Below, one piece after another: positions 54,643-63,407 of a DNA stretch of 64,000 nt. The stretch spans positions 4,216,001-4,280,000 of the forward strand of contig CM074762.1 of NCBI GenBank assembly GCA_037355855.1. The letters run 5' to 3'. The stretch comes from Pseudo-nitzschia pungens (taxonomy: Eukaryota; Bacillariophyta; Bacillariophyceae; Bacillariales; Bacillariaceae). Every line of letters starts with the position of its first letter. Positions within the stretch are counted from its first letter, which is position 1. Below the pieces are notes generated by a model. It worked only from the letters and a program-made list of their open reading frames with translations. It ran no database searches and was not told the DNA's origin. The translations under genes and the position numbers were made by a program.

Positions 54643-56814
54643 ATGACACGATCCACATCTTCCAAGAGGAACAAAAAAATTGGGACCGACCTTGTTGAAA
54701 ACAAGGAGATAAGGCAGGAGAGGTTGAGGAGAAAGGACGAGCAGAAAAGTAAGGACAATTCGTGCCGGTGCAATTTGGGTCGCATAGCGACGTTGACGCA
54801 GGCAAGTACAAGGGGGAAGAAGGGCACTAAGAACTGTCGACGCACCTCTGATGGAATTGTTTGCACAAGGTGTAACACATTTTCTTGCAGAAAATGCTTG
54901 CAGTCTATTTTTAGACTCATAGAAAAAAGGACAGGCGGTAGCAGCGTCGATCTGCCTGATGGGATCAAACAAATGAAAAATGCTTTGATTGATAACCGGA
55001 GAGAGGTATCAGTTTGTCACGGCTGTATTTTTGTTGATCAAAGAGAGGAGGTACTGAGGTCCCATCGTCATTTCATTCATGTGGAATGCAGACAAGTGCA
55101 ACTTAGGTTTGATGGTTACATCGTGTTACCAGAGTACAATGTGATAATCGACACCCCTCTTATCTCGGAGAATGTCATTGATTGCCATGGATTCGGGAAG
55201 GAGCCAAACCTTGCTGGAGTGAAACATTTTGTCGTGGGGTACAATCTTGCTAGAGAAGCTGCAGCAATGGATGTTAGACCCAGCAAACTTACCAACAATT
55301 CCGACACGGTGAAAACAAGTGTGGTGAATGTCATGTGTCCCGGGATTGCCAATCCAAATAAAAAAAGAACGTACAGGGTGCAACTCATCGTAGTGCATGG
55401 TTCCCAGTGTACCAAAGGCATCAATGAAGTTCCGGAATATACAGCGGGATCACTCAGCAATTCCAGGGTATTCTCAGTTCAGGATCGTGGGGAAGAATGT
55501 GACGTTACCATCATTGTTGGAAGTTTTTCTGAATCACCTAAATTGGGACAGAAACAGAACCTGCTTTTGGCTCGGTTCTATCATGGAAGTGATGCTCTTC
55601 AAATGAAGCAGAAGGAGGTTCGATCGTTGTTTCTGGAAGTTCAGAAAATGACGAGAACTAACCACATAGAAAGGAGTCGTTCTGGGGGCAGCAGTGGAGT
55701 ATACAGTGGACCAACTCGAGCCCTCTTCCAGATGCTTGAAAACCCGAGTGTTACACCTAGGAAGGGAAATGCAACCTTCGTTGTTCCAGACGGGCACAAA
55801 ATACGTGTGTTTTACATCAACAGAAGAGGACGTCCAATTCATTGGGCATATTCCAACCCTCAGTATGGAGGACAGATCGGGCCGATCACCAAGGATTTGT
55901 TTTCGCGATACAAATTCTTTCAGCCATTCACAGCGTCGAAGATAGTCAGTGCATTACTTCTGAGAGAGCTGAGCAACATTGTTGTTGAAGGAGTGGAAGG
56001 GGTGCTGAATGTGGTACCTCTTGCTGTTGCGCGAGAGTTGAGAAACCACAAGAAAGCCATGACCCGTGCAGGTTCGAATGACATTGGTGAAATTTTGTAT
56101 CAGTTTTGTTCCCTTAATTCCACAACACTTGTGCAACACCCGGTCGGTCTTCACTATGACAAATTTGGTACAGACGAAGAAGGTACTGTTTTCAGTCTGG
56201 AGAACAAGATTGGTTTTGCCACCAAAAACCCTGAATTTCACAGAAAATACGGAATGGGAAGGGGAGGTCGTGGTCCAGAAACATTTGTGTTCTGTTTGCT
56301 TGATTGGGGCAAACACAGAAGAGCAAGACGTGTGGCCGAAGTTAATTTGCAGGCAGCGCAAGTAGAGCTCGCGCAACGACAGGCTGAGTGGCAAGCTGCG
56401 TTGGACCGTTGGCTAGAAATTGATGAGAATCAAAATGCCACTCAGGATGAAAGGTATGAGGCAGAGGCGGAAGAAATGGCAACCCAAGCAGCTCGTGATG
56501 AAGCCGTGGCAGCCAGAGACGCTGCCCAAGTTGCCTTTGATCAAGCAGATGCGGCCGTTGCTGAGGCTGATGCTGCAGCCAATAATCCCCCTGGGAATGA
56601 CGATGAGGATGCTGGTGATGCTGGTTCTGATGCGGCCGTTGATGAGGCTGATGCTGCAGCCAATAATCCCCCTGGGAATGACGATGAGGATTCTGGTGAT
56701 GCTGGTTCTGATTCAGATTCAGATTCGGATGCGGAATTCTACGACTCCGATTTGGAACTTTCGGAATCAGACACGGAGGCAGAGGACGTTTCAGAGTTCA
56801 GGCGGAACGACTGA
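54643..56814 (+). CDS. Unrecognised transposon protein, 723 aa, Cys-rich N-terminus
   Basis: The ATG at 54643 (M-T-R-S-T-S-S-K-R-N-K-K) begins a single-exon frame. A basic start is followed by a zinc-binding-like cluster: S-C-R-C, then I-V-C-T-R-C-N-T-F-S-C-R-K-C and V-C-H-G-C (residues about 45-145). A large globular region then has R-G-R-P-I-H-W-A-Y-S-N-P-Q-Y-G-G-Q-I-G and L-H-Y-D-K-F-G-T-D-E-E-G-T-V-F. The last 150 residues are an Ala/Glu-rich helix followed by an acidic tail with a duplicated segment (A-D-A-A-A-N-N-P-P-G-N-D-D-E-D). No known catalytic motif was found. It is the only plus-strand gene in the 14.8-kb element and is hemmed on both sides by the same minisatellite. Function unknown. 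Confidence 0.65.
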   Translation: MTRSTSSKRNKKIGTDLVENKEIRQERLRRKDEQKSKDNSCRCNLGRIATLTQASTRGKKGTKNCRRTSDGIVCTRCNTFSCRKCLQSIFRLIEKRTGGSSVDLPDGIKQMKNALIDNRREVSVCHGCIFVDQREEVLRSHRHFIHVECRQVQLRFDGYIVLPEYNVIIDTPLISENVIDCHGFGKEPNLAGVKHFVVGYNLAREAAAMDVRPSKLTNNSDTVKTSVVNVMCPGIANPNKKRTYRVQLIVVHGSQCTKGINEVPEYTAGSLSNSRVFSVQDRGEECDVTIIVGSFSESPKLGQKQNLLLARFYHGSDALQMKQKEVRSLFLEVQKMTRTNHIERSRSGGSSGVYSGPTRALFQMLENPSVTPRKGNATFVVPDGHKIRVFYINRRGRPIHWAYSNPQYGGQIGPITKDLFSRYKFFQPFTASKIVSALLLRELSNIVVEGVEGVLNVVPLAVARELRNHKKAMTRAGSNDIGEILYQFCSLNSTTLVQHPVGLHYDKFGTDEEGTVFSLENKIGFATKNPEFHRKYGMGRGGRGPETFVFCLLDWGKHRRARRVAEVNLQAAQVELAQRQAEWQAALDRWLEIDENQNATQDERYEAEAEEMATQAARDEAVAARDAAQVAFDQADAAVAEADAAANNPPGNDDEDAGDAGSDAAVDEADAAANNPPGNDDEDSGDAGSDSDSDSDAEFYDSDLELSESDTEAEDVSEFRRND

Positions 56815-57420
56815 TTCAAATAGAAGATCGAAGAGACGACCACGAAGACAACCGAAGCGAGGAGCAACGAGCAACGACGACTTCAAAGAGCAACGACGAT
56901 TTTAGGGAGGACGACGAAGCGGAAGGCCATCGGAGCGAAGAGCAACGACGATTTCAATGACGACGAAGACAATCGATGCGAAGAGCGACGACGATTTCAA
57001 GGACGAAGAAAGAGGAAGGCTATCGGAGCGAAGAGCAACGACGATTTTAGGGAGGACGACGAAGAGAAAGGCCATCGTAGCGAAGAGCAACGACGATTTC
57101 AATGACGACGAACAGAATCGAATCGAAGAGGGACGACGATTTCGAGGACGAAGAGAGAGGAAGACAATCGGTGCGAAGAGCGACGACGATTTCAAGGACG
57201 AAGAGGAAGGCTATCGGAGCGAAGGGCAACGACGATTTTAGGAAGGACGACGAAGAGAAAGGCTATCGGAGCAAAGAGCAACGACGATTTTAATGACGAC
57301 GAAGATAATCGAATCGAAGAGCGACGACAATTTTAATGACGACGAAGACAATCGATTTCAATCACGCCGGAAGCAAATGATACAAAGATTTTTTATTGTT
57401 TAGTTACCTGCCTAGTGTAG
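56815..57420. repeat. GAC/GAA-rich minisatellite downstream of the 723-aa gene
   Basis: About 13 units of the ACGACGATTT(C/T)A + GGACGACGAAGA + CGAAGAGC family seen upstream of the gene, so the coding region looks like an island within one array. Confidence 0.88.
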
Positions 57421-57426
57421 AATGGT

Positions 57427-60400
57427 TCATTCAGCAATGCCGGTGCTGTCTGATTCCTCTCGTTGTACGGGGCAAGCGGAGTAGAGGCTCTCGTAGGTAG
57501 TATAGGTCATAGAATTATTCCTCTTTTCAAAGAATTCGAGCCATTGCAATCGATTGTGAACAACGAACCACCGACCATTGTTTACTGGTTCCGCATTCTC
57601 GTCCAGTTCAGGAACAACTGCCAGTTCCGAAAGAATAGTGTCAGTGTTAAATAAATATAAAGTATTGTCGAGATAGCCACTTTTTACAAAGTGAGATGAT
57701 GTAGACCTTGGATCTTCTCTAAACTTTCTGACAACCGCGTAGATGCCATCTGAATCAACATCGTATCCATTCACAGCCGATGTGGGTTGTTTCAAATCTT
57801 TCACGTGCAGAAAACACAGCATTTGACAGGGGATTTCAGTGTTGTCATCAACTGCAAACATTGCCCAGTCAAACCATACACTGTTAACTTGGCCTGAATC
57901 AGACCTGTATGAGGGGTGACATCGGAACAGGTAGTTGACGCGATTCACAGAATCCCATCTGTTGTGTTCGGTGAACCCAAATATGCTGGATCTGTCATCC
58001 AGCAAAGGAAGGACGGAGTCACAAACAAAATCTAGTACAATTGTTGAATGAAATGGTTTGTTGTAGTTTCGTCTTAAGTCCCATTTCATTGAACCTCTAG
58101 TTCCGTCACGAAAAATGGTGAAACGGGACCCAGACTGTGGAGGACGAGGGGAAATGACTTTAGGATCACCACCCACTTTCTTCAACTTGTGATGAGAGGT
58201 TGCGAGTCGAAGGAGAGATGCTTCTTCTTTCCGACAGGTTGTCTGATGGACTAAGGTTGCGGCATTTTGTTGAGTGTTTTTGGATGGTGCTTTTATTTCT
58301 GTCTTGTGGTGACTTTCACTGTATGCAGAATCGAAACCTAATGTTGGACCCCACAGACTGATGTACTTTGGAATGTGAAAGTAGAGGTGATTTTTGATCA
58401 GTTTTGTTCCCATTCCCTTCCTAAGGCAGGTGCCATTGATAGAGTTGAGGAAATGAATAATGGTTTTGGGTAGATTTTTGATGCACTTTGTGGTAGGCCG
58501 GCCGTGTTTGAGAAATTCTTCCATTGAGATGATTTGTTCGATGACATCAATGTGTTTCTTCACAAATGAGGGGTCGCTCAAAACTGCATTGCCGGATTCA
58601 GAAACCAATGTTAGAAGAATCGAAATCAGCATACCACTGTAATCGTGCCCCTCTTTTTTAGTGACAGATAGAAGATTGGAGCTGAATTTAGTTCTGGGAA
58701 AGTCACGATCCGACTGCCTTGACAGTAGGGCTCCATATTTTTGAGAGACATGCCCAATTGTATTTACTGTGGAAACACCGGTCTTTAGGTGATCAGCATA
58801 CGGGCATGGTATTGAACCCTTCATCAGTTGCTCCAGGGATTCTACCTCTCGTTTGGCACACCCCAGCTGGTGCATGTGGAGGCATTCACCGGGCGTGGCT
58901 AGGTGGATATTGTTTACATTGGTACCAAAGTTGAGACCGTGGAATGCATTTCTGATTTGGTGGTGAGAAATATTGTTGAAATATTCCTTGGTGGTGGTGG
59001 CATCTGAGTCTGGAAATGTATGAAAATCTGATGGGACCCAAAGAGAGGCTGTTTGTTGTGCTGATGGAATATTTATGTCCTTGGTGGAACAATTACAGTG
59101 TCGGCAAAGCTTTTGTACACCACCCGACCGGGAACCATATTTGCCACATAATTTATCATGCAGTTCGGTGTCACCGATGACATAGGCTATTGCAAATTTC
59201 ATTTTGACTTGCCACAATTGGCCGGCATATGGGAGAAAATCCCATTGGATGCCTTCGTGGGTGGACTCACATGCTTCTTTGAAAGATCGGAGCGCCACTT
59301 CTAGGGCATTATGGAGGTTTTGGATTGATTCTTTTGGAGATGGTTTTCTTGAATGGTGGATGCTCTCCAAATCAGAGTCAGGATGAAAATAGATTGTTGT
59401 CCATGCTTCCGGCCTTTTCCTGGTTTCGATGTTGAATATGCCTAGGGTCATGTTGAGTGGAGTCAGTGATAGTCTTCCGTGCGCATCCAAGCTAATTCCA
59501 TCCATGTAAAAAATGATGGGAACAAGGATTTCAGAATTTTCTTCTATGCAAAGGGATCTCCAGGAATCCGACCACCAGGATCCGTGATGCAACTCTGTGA
59601 TGGGACAGGAATCAGTTCGAACCGGGAAATGCTCTGGTGACAAGGGGGTGTTGCTGTTGGGGAATGACAAATTTTCTTCCATCATTAAATCTGGGTTCGA
59701 CAGAAGGGAATACAAAGCATCCAGAAAAGAGCGGACATATATTTGAGCAGGTTTGTGGTCGGGAAGCCAATTCACAATTTTGGGCTCAAATTTTGGTTCG
59801 GAAGATATGCCAAGATTTTTTTTTATTTCTTGGAAAATGGCATCACGTTTTCTTGTTGGTGTAACCTTGAAATCAAAACCGGGAAGATTGTTGCTGTCTT
59901 TCGCCCAATTGAAAATGGTTTGATAAGTGGAAAGAGGTAGCTTGTATTGTGATATAATGTTGAGGAGGTTGATTTCGGCAATAAGTTCCGGGCGGGGTGG
60001 GAACAGAGTGCGATTCCGGAATGTTTCCTCTCTTTCGTTTATGGAAATGGTGGTGCTTTTCATGATTTCGGAATCAGATATTTCGGTGTCGGAACTGGCA
60101 TCAAAATGGTCTGAGGCATCAACAGCGGAATCGATTGCATTCATTTGTTCCTCATTTTCAGCCATATGCGATTCGATTGCCTGTCTGTCCATGGGTGGGA
60201 TCAATACATTGGCGATCACTTGAGGATTGAGTGAGGTATGGATAGAAGTTGTTGCGGCGGTGTTCGTTTCGGCACGGGAGGGGGGGATTTGTGGTCCATT
60301 CTGTGTCATTGTCAGTCCATACTGAGATGGTGTGTGTCGGACCAAAGGGAGGGTGACTTCTGCTTTCGCAGAAGAAATAAAATCCATAAGATCGTTCTTA

Positions 60401-60618
60401 ACATAATAAGTTCGGCAATCGCTGTTGGAATAGAGATGCCTGGAGAGGCCTTGAGATACATATCGGTAGGTGTGAAAGTGGCTCGATTCTTGTTTGTATC
60501 CCTTGAAGGATTTTGATTTTCTTCTTCTTCCAGAGGCAATGCAGTTGCGACAATGGAATGTCTTGGGTATTCTGGGCTCATTGGCAAAGTGCCTTGGGTC
60601 GGAGGAGGCTTTCGGCAT
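57427..60618 (-). CDS. Plavaka/CACTA-like transposase, 1063 aa
   Basis: A single open frame from the ATG at 60618. Residues 22-72 form a zinc-finger-like N-terminus (F-H-C-R-N-C...L-S-R-H-L-Y-S-N-S-D-C-R-T-Y-Y). An acidic linker follows, then the transposase core: V-P-I-I-F-Y-M-D-G-I-S-L-D-A-H-G-R (first Asp 373), W-Q-V-K-M-K-F-A-I-A-Y-V-I-G-D-T-E-L-H-D-K-L-C-G (Asp 483), a cysteine motif L-C-R-H-C-N-C (505-510), and T-P-G-E-C-L-H-M-H-Q-L-G (574-585), corresponding to the conserved P-x-[DE]-x-L-H region. The order and G-D...D-K-L-C-G-x-Y-G motif are what I know from Plavaka proteins, a branch of the CACTA/EnSpm group. The C-terminal 200 residues are of unknown role. The gene looks intact. Confidence 0.72.
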   Translation of the reverse strand: MPKASSDPRHFANEPRIPKTFHCRNCIASGRRRKSKSFKGYKQESSHFHTYRYVSQGLSRHLYSNSDCRTYYVKNDLMDFISSAKAEVTLPLVRHTPSQYGLTMTQNGPQIPPSRAETNTAATTSIHTSLNPQVIANVLIPPMDRQAIESHMAENEEQMNAIDSAVDASDHFDASSDTEISDSEIMKSTTISINEREETFRNRTLFPPRPELIAEINLLNIISQYKLPLSTYQTIFNWAKDSNNLPGFDFKVTPTRKRDAIFQEIKKNLGISSEPKFEPKIVNWLPDHKPAQIYVRSFLDALYSLLSNPDLMMEENLSFPNSNTPLSPEHFPVRTDSCPITELHHGSWWSDSWRSLCIEENSEILVPIIFYMDGISLDAHGRLSLTPLNMTLGIFNIETRKRPEAWTTIYFHPDSDLESIHHSRKPSPKESIQNLHNALEVALRSFKEACESTHEGIQWDFLPYAGQLWQVKMKFAIAYVIGDTELHDKLCGKYGSRSGGVQKLCRHCNCSTKDINIPSAQQTASLWVPSDFHTFPDSDATTTKEYFNNISHHQIRNAFHGLNFGTNVNNIHLATPGECLHMHQLGCAKREVESLEQLMKGSIPCPYADHLKTGVSTVNTIGHVSQKYGALLSRQSDRDFPRTKFSSNLLSVTKKEGHDYSGMLISILLTLVSESGNAVLSDPSFVKKHIDVIEQIISMEEFLKHGRPTTKCIKNLPKTIIHFLNSINGTCLRKGMGTKLIKNHLYFHIPKYISLWGPTLGFDSAYSESHHKTEIKAPSKNTQQNAATLVHQTTCRKEEASLLRLATSHHKLKKVGGDPKVISPRPPQSGSRFTIFRDGTRGSMKWDLRRNYNKPFHSTIVLDFVCDSVLPLLDDRSSIFGFTEHNRWDSVNRVNYLFRCHPSYRSDSGQVNSVWFDWAMFAVDDNTEIPCQMLCFLHVKDLKQPTSAVNGYDVDSDGIYAVVRKFREDPRSTSSHFVKSGYLDNTLYLFNTDTILSELAVVPELDENAEPVNNGRWFVVHNRLQWLEFFEKRNNSMTYTTYESLYSACPVQREESDSTGIAE

Positions 60619-60949
60619 GGTGGTGTGTGTTTTTGTGATGCGATTCTTAGCTGGGGTACCGGTATGTGATGTGACACCACTGAAAAAAAAAGTTCACAAA
60701 GGTGCACGACGTAACACTTTGGTGTGATTGAAGTAAATTGGATTAAAAATTATTTGTTGTGTTGAGTCAAGTGTGTCAAATGTGTAAAATGGAATGAAAG
60801 TGTGAAGAGGGACTGAATGTCAGGGTCTAGAACAGAACATTTCCGTCGACCCGTTGGGGGAGTTGAGAAAAGGGAGAAATGTGGTTGAGAATAATGGAAA
60901 AAAGTTGAGAATAATAAAAAAGAGGTTGTGAAATAAAAAATTGGGGTTG

Positions 60950-61029
60950 AATTTTTTTTAGACAAGTCGCGATGGGGTCGCGATCGGGTCGCGATTGGTC
61001 GCGATGGGTCGCGAAACAGTTTTCGGACG
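60950..61029. repeat. Subterminal GGTCGCGA repeats and right TIR of the 14.8-kb element
   Basis: GTCGCGA occurs five times in about 55 bp (GTCGCGATGGG, GTCGCGATCGG, GTCGCGATTG, GTCGCGATGG, GTCGCGAAACAG), the last merging with the TIR. Likely transposase or accessory-protein binding sites (inferred). Confidence 0.85.
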
Positions 61030-61381
61030 TACATGGAAATCAACTGGGAGAGGCAAACGTTTGATCCACAAAAAGCCGTGCGTTCGATCGTCCATAGGGC
61101 TGCAAAAAGCGGCGCGTTCGATCCACCTCCTTTCCATCGACGCCAGGCCCGACCTGTACAATTTGGTATTGCTGTACACACCCCAAGCTTGGGAAAACAT
61201 GGCGCAGACTAGCAGGGGCGCCAGCAGGCAAGGCAACAGCAGCATGAGCAACAACAGCAGCAACAACAACAGCAACGATTGAACGATCGATCAAACGATC
61301 GACCGATCAAACGTCGACAATCAACCATCTCACTAACCACAGGTTCTTCTCTCATAACCCCCACACTACATTAAGAACAAG

Positions 61382-63076
61382 ATGAACTTTGTTCCTGGAT
61401 TGGAAGTGCTGTTGGCAGCTCTCAATCAGGAAGAAGAGAGAGTTGACAGCTTTGACTTTACAAGTGCCGAAGCAGACAGCATAGTGGTCCATGGCAGCAA
61501 AACCGGCGGCGAAAGTAGCAAAACTGGTACAACCTCCAGTGGTACAACCTCCAGTGGTACAACCTCCAGTGGTACAACCTCCAGTGGTACAAGCATTTGG
61601 GAACAATTTATTGCCCAGCAACTCCCTGCCAATGGTGGTACAAGTACCCGTCCCACCGGTCCCAAGAAGAATCGAAACCTGACAAACAGCGAGCGACTCA
61701 AGGTATTGCTGCTGCTTGTTCCACACGAGTCGCCCGGTGGGAGATTACACCGGAGTGTCACTTGCAAAGCTGCTGAGTTCTTCCAGATCCATCCAATGAC
61801 TTGCAGAAGGATTTGGAAGAGATTTAAGGAGACTGCTACCAAAGACTGTCCCGCCGGAAATGTGTCTAACAGGAGAAGCAACTGTGGCCGGAAGTTGAGA
61901 TCCACTGAAGACCTGGAGGTCATTCGATTGATACCACACCACCAGAGGGGGGACTTGAGGAGTCTTGCAGGAGCTACTGGTATCCCTAAGACTACTCTTT
62001 GGCATCTTCTAGGGAGAAATGTGCTGAGACGGCATACTAGGACTACAAAGCCCCTACTGACGGAGGAGAACAAGGTGCAGCGAGTTCAGTGGGCGCTATC
62101 CCATCTGCACCATGATGGGAGGTTCCAGAACATGTTCAACACAGTCCATGTAGACGAAAAGTGGTTCTATATTTGCTGTTTGACTGTGGGAACATACATT
62201 TTGACAGACGAGGAACCTCCTCCAGAGCCGAAATGTAAGTTGAAGCGATATCGGCTGAAAGTCATGTTTTTGTGTGCTGTTGCACGCCCCAGATATGATA
62301 CTGCCCGCAGACGGTGGTTCGATGGCAAGATCAGTTGCTGGCCGTATGTTTACAAGGAAGCTGCACAGCGGACGTCAAGGAACCAGGTACGAGGTACGCT
62401 GGTCACCAAGACGAAGAATGTTGATAAGGCGGAGTACAAACGAATGATGTTGGAGAAGGTCCTTCCAGCAATCTACGCCAAATGGCCTGACCCGAACAAG
62501 GCGATCACTATTCAAGAAGACAATGCGAAGCCTCATCATGCTTGCACTCGGGATGCAGTACGAGAGAAAGCTGTACGAGACGGCTGGGATATCACCATCA
62601 AGCCTCAACCACCTAATAGTCCTGATTTTAATGTCCTCGACTTGGGATTTTTTGCTTCCATCCAAAACTTGCAGTACAAACAGCAAACACCCCATGGTCT
62701 TGACAGGATTATCAGCTCTGTCCAGAAAGCTTTCGATGATTCACCTCGCAGTATGATGAATGATGGGATGTATTCTTGTCCCTCCAGTGTGCTTTCTGGG
62801 ATTCGTTGTCTGTTGAACACTTACAAGCTCAGTCACATGGGTAAGGACAAACTTTGGAGAGAGGGCCGTCTTCCTACCTCTATTACATGCCAGGACCCTA
62901 GTCTCATTGCAAGAGGTCTTGCAGTGTTGGAGAAGGCTTGCAATCATATTTGTACTGTTCCTGCTACTAATAATACTAGTGATACTACTACTGGTAGCAA
63001 TGAAAATGGTCTACCGGTCGCGAGTGAAAATCCTGTACGTTTTAGTACTGGAAACGCCGTACTCACAACAGTGTAA
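61382..63076 (+). CDS. Mariner transposase, plant-type DD39D
   Basis: 564 residues, ATG at 61382, intact. The N-terminal extension has a T-T-S-S-G repeat (15-bp unit, 61530-61590). A helix-turn-helix region (about 100-220) follows: L-T-N-S-E-R-L-K-V-L-L-L-L; A-G-A-T-G-I-P-K-T-T-L-W-H-L-L. Catalytic motifs are V-H-V-D-E-K-W-F-Y, I-Q-E-D-N-A-K-P-H and N-S-P-D-F-N-V-L-D-L-G-F-F. Thirty-nine residues separate the second Asp from the Asp in N-V-L-D, the DD39D spacing of plant mariner-like elements that mobilise Stowaway MITEs. The protein excises and inserts the element at TA. All three acidic residues are present, so it may be functional, although the element is now split by 14.8 kb. Confidence 0.93.
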   Translation: MNFVPGLEVLLAALNQEEERVDSFDFTSAEADSIVVHGSKTGGESSKTGTTSSGTTSSGTTSSGTTSSGTSIWEQFIAQQLPANGGTSTRPTGPKKNRNLTNSERLKVLLLLVPHESPGGRLHRSVTCKAAEFFQIHPMTCRRIWKRFKETATKDCPAGNVSNRRSNCGRKLRSTEDLEVIRLIPHHQRGDLRSLAGATGIPKTTLWHLLGRNVLRRHTRTTKPLLTEENKVQRVQWALSHLHHDGRFQNMFNTVHVDEKWFYICCLTVGTYILTDEEPPPEPKCKLKRYRLKVMFLCAVARPRYDTARRRWFDGKISCWPYVYKEAAQRTSRNQVRGTLVTKTKNVDKAEYKRMMLEKVLPAIYAKWPDPNKAITIQEDNAKPHHACTRDAVREKAVRDGWDITIKPQPPNSPDFNVLDLGFFASIQNLQYKQQTPHGLDRIISSVQKAFDDSPRSMMNDGMYSCPSSVLSGIRCLLNTYKLSHMGKDKLWREGRLPTSITCQDPSLIARGLAVLEKACNHICTVPATNNTSDTTTGSNENGLPVASENPVRFSTGNAVLTTV

Positions 63077-63407
63077 CAAGTGTTCTATAGAAAATTGTGC
63101 AGTGCACAAAAAAAGAAAATTAAAAAAAAAATTTGATGTTCGTGGTACACCTTCTACATATTTTCTACACAAAGCAACAGTTATTTCGGAACGCACACGT
63201 TTCGGTCATCGCACAGTTATTTCAGAACGGAGGAAGTAGTACCAGTATGGAATAGTGGTAACCCTACTGAAAAGGCTCCCTTATCCAAGAGGTTTATTGA
63301 GATTTACCTTTTTGTTGATTCACTACCGGTACCCAGGAAAAACTATAATGGATCAAGTCAGAGTGACAGATTGTTGCCTCACTATCTGACCAAATACCTC
63401 CTCGCAG

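Larger units (their letters stand above)
46230..61029. mobile_element. 14.8-kb multigene TIR transposon with Plavaka/CACTA-like transposase
   Basis: Perfect 24-bp inverted ends begin CGTCCGAAAACTGTTTCGCG and continue ACCC. The flanking TA (46228-46229 and 61030-61031) fits a 2-bp duplication. Just inside the right end are five tandem GGTCGCGAT-type motifs; the left end has GGTCGCGA and TCGCGACC copies within 130 bp. It carries four genes: 46842-48442 (-), 49977-52127 (-), 54643-56814 (+) and 57427-60618 (-, the transposase). Between them are tandem arrays, including a 181-bp one. The related non-autonomous element at 3432-11382 shares the ends. Most CACTA elements have CACTA/CACTG tips and 3-bp duplications; these tips differ, so placement rests on the transposase. 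Confidence 0.8.
45369..63236 (+). mobile_element. Mariner (plant-type DD39D) transposon, interrupted by the 14.8-kb element
   Basis: The left end CTTCCTCCGTTCCGAAATAA continues CTGTGCG; the right end is its inverse with one mismatch (CGCACAGTTATTTCAGAACGGAGGAAG). TA flanks both sides (45367-45368 and 63237-63238). The ends closely resemble the Stowaway/plant mariner consensus. The transposase gene is near the right end (61382-63076). Removing 46230-61029 plus one TA leaves 3066 bp. A second subterminal copy of the end motif (GTTATTTCGGAACGCACAC, 63179-63197) lies just inside the right end. The left part (45369-46229) holds no gene. Confidence 0.88.

Noticed and set aside
46230..61029. The 14.8-kb element as a Maverick/Polinton or integrated virus
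   Set aside because: No DNA polymerase B, retroviral-type integrase, protease, ATPase or capsid-like motifs; duplications are 2 bp rather than 5-6 bp; the TIRs are only 24 bp.
61382..63076. Mariner transposase as the transposase of the 14.8-kb element
   Set aside because: The gene lies outside the CGTCCG ends and inside the CTTCCTCC ends, so it belongs to the interrupted mariner.
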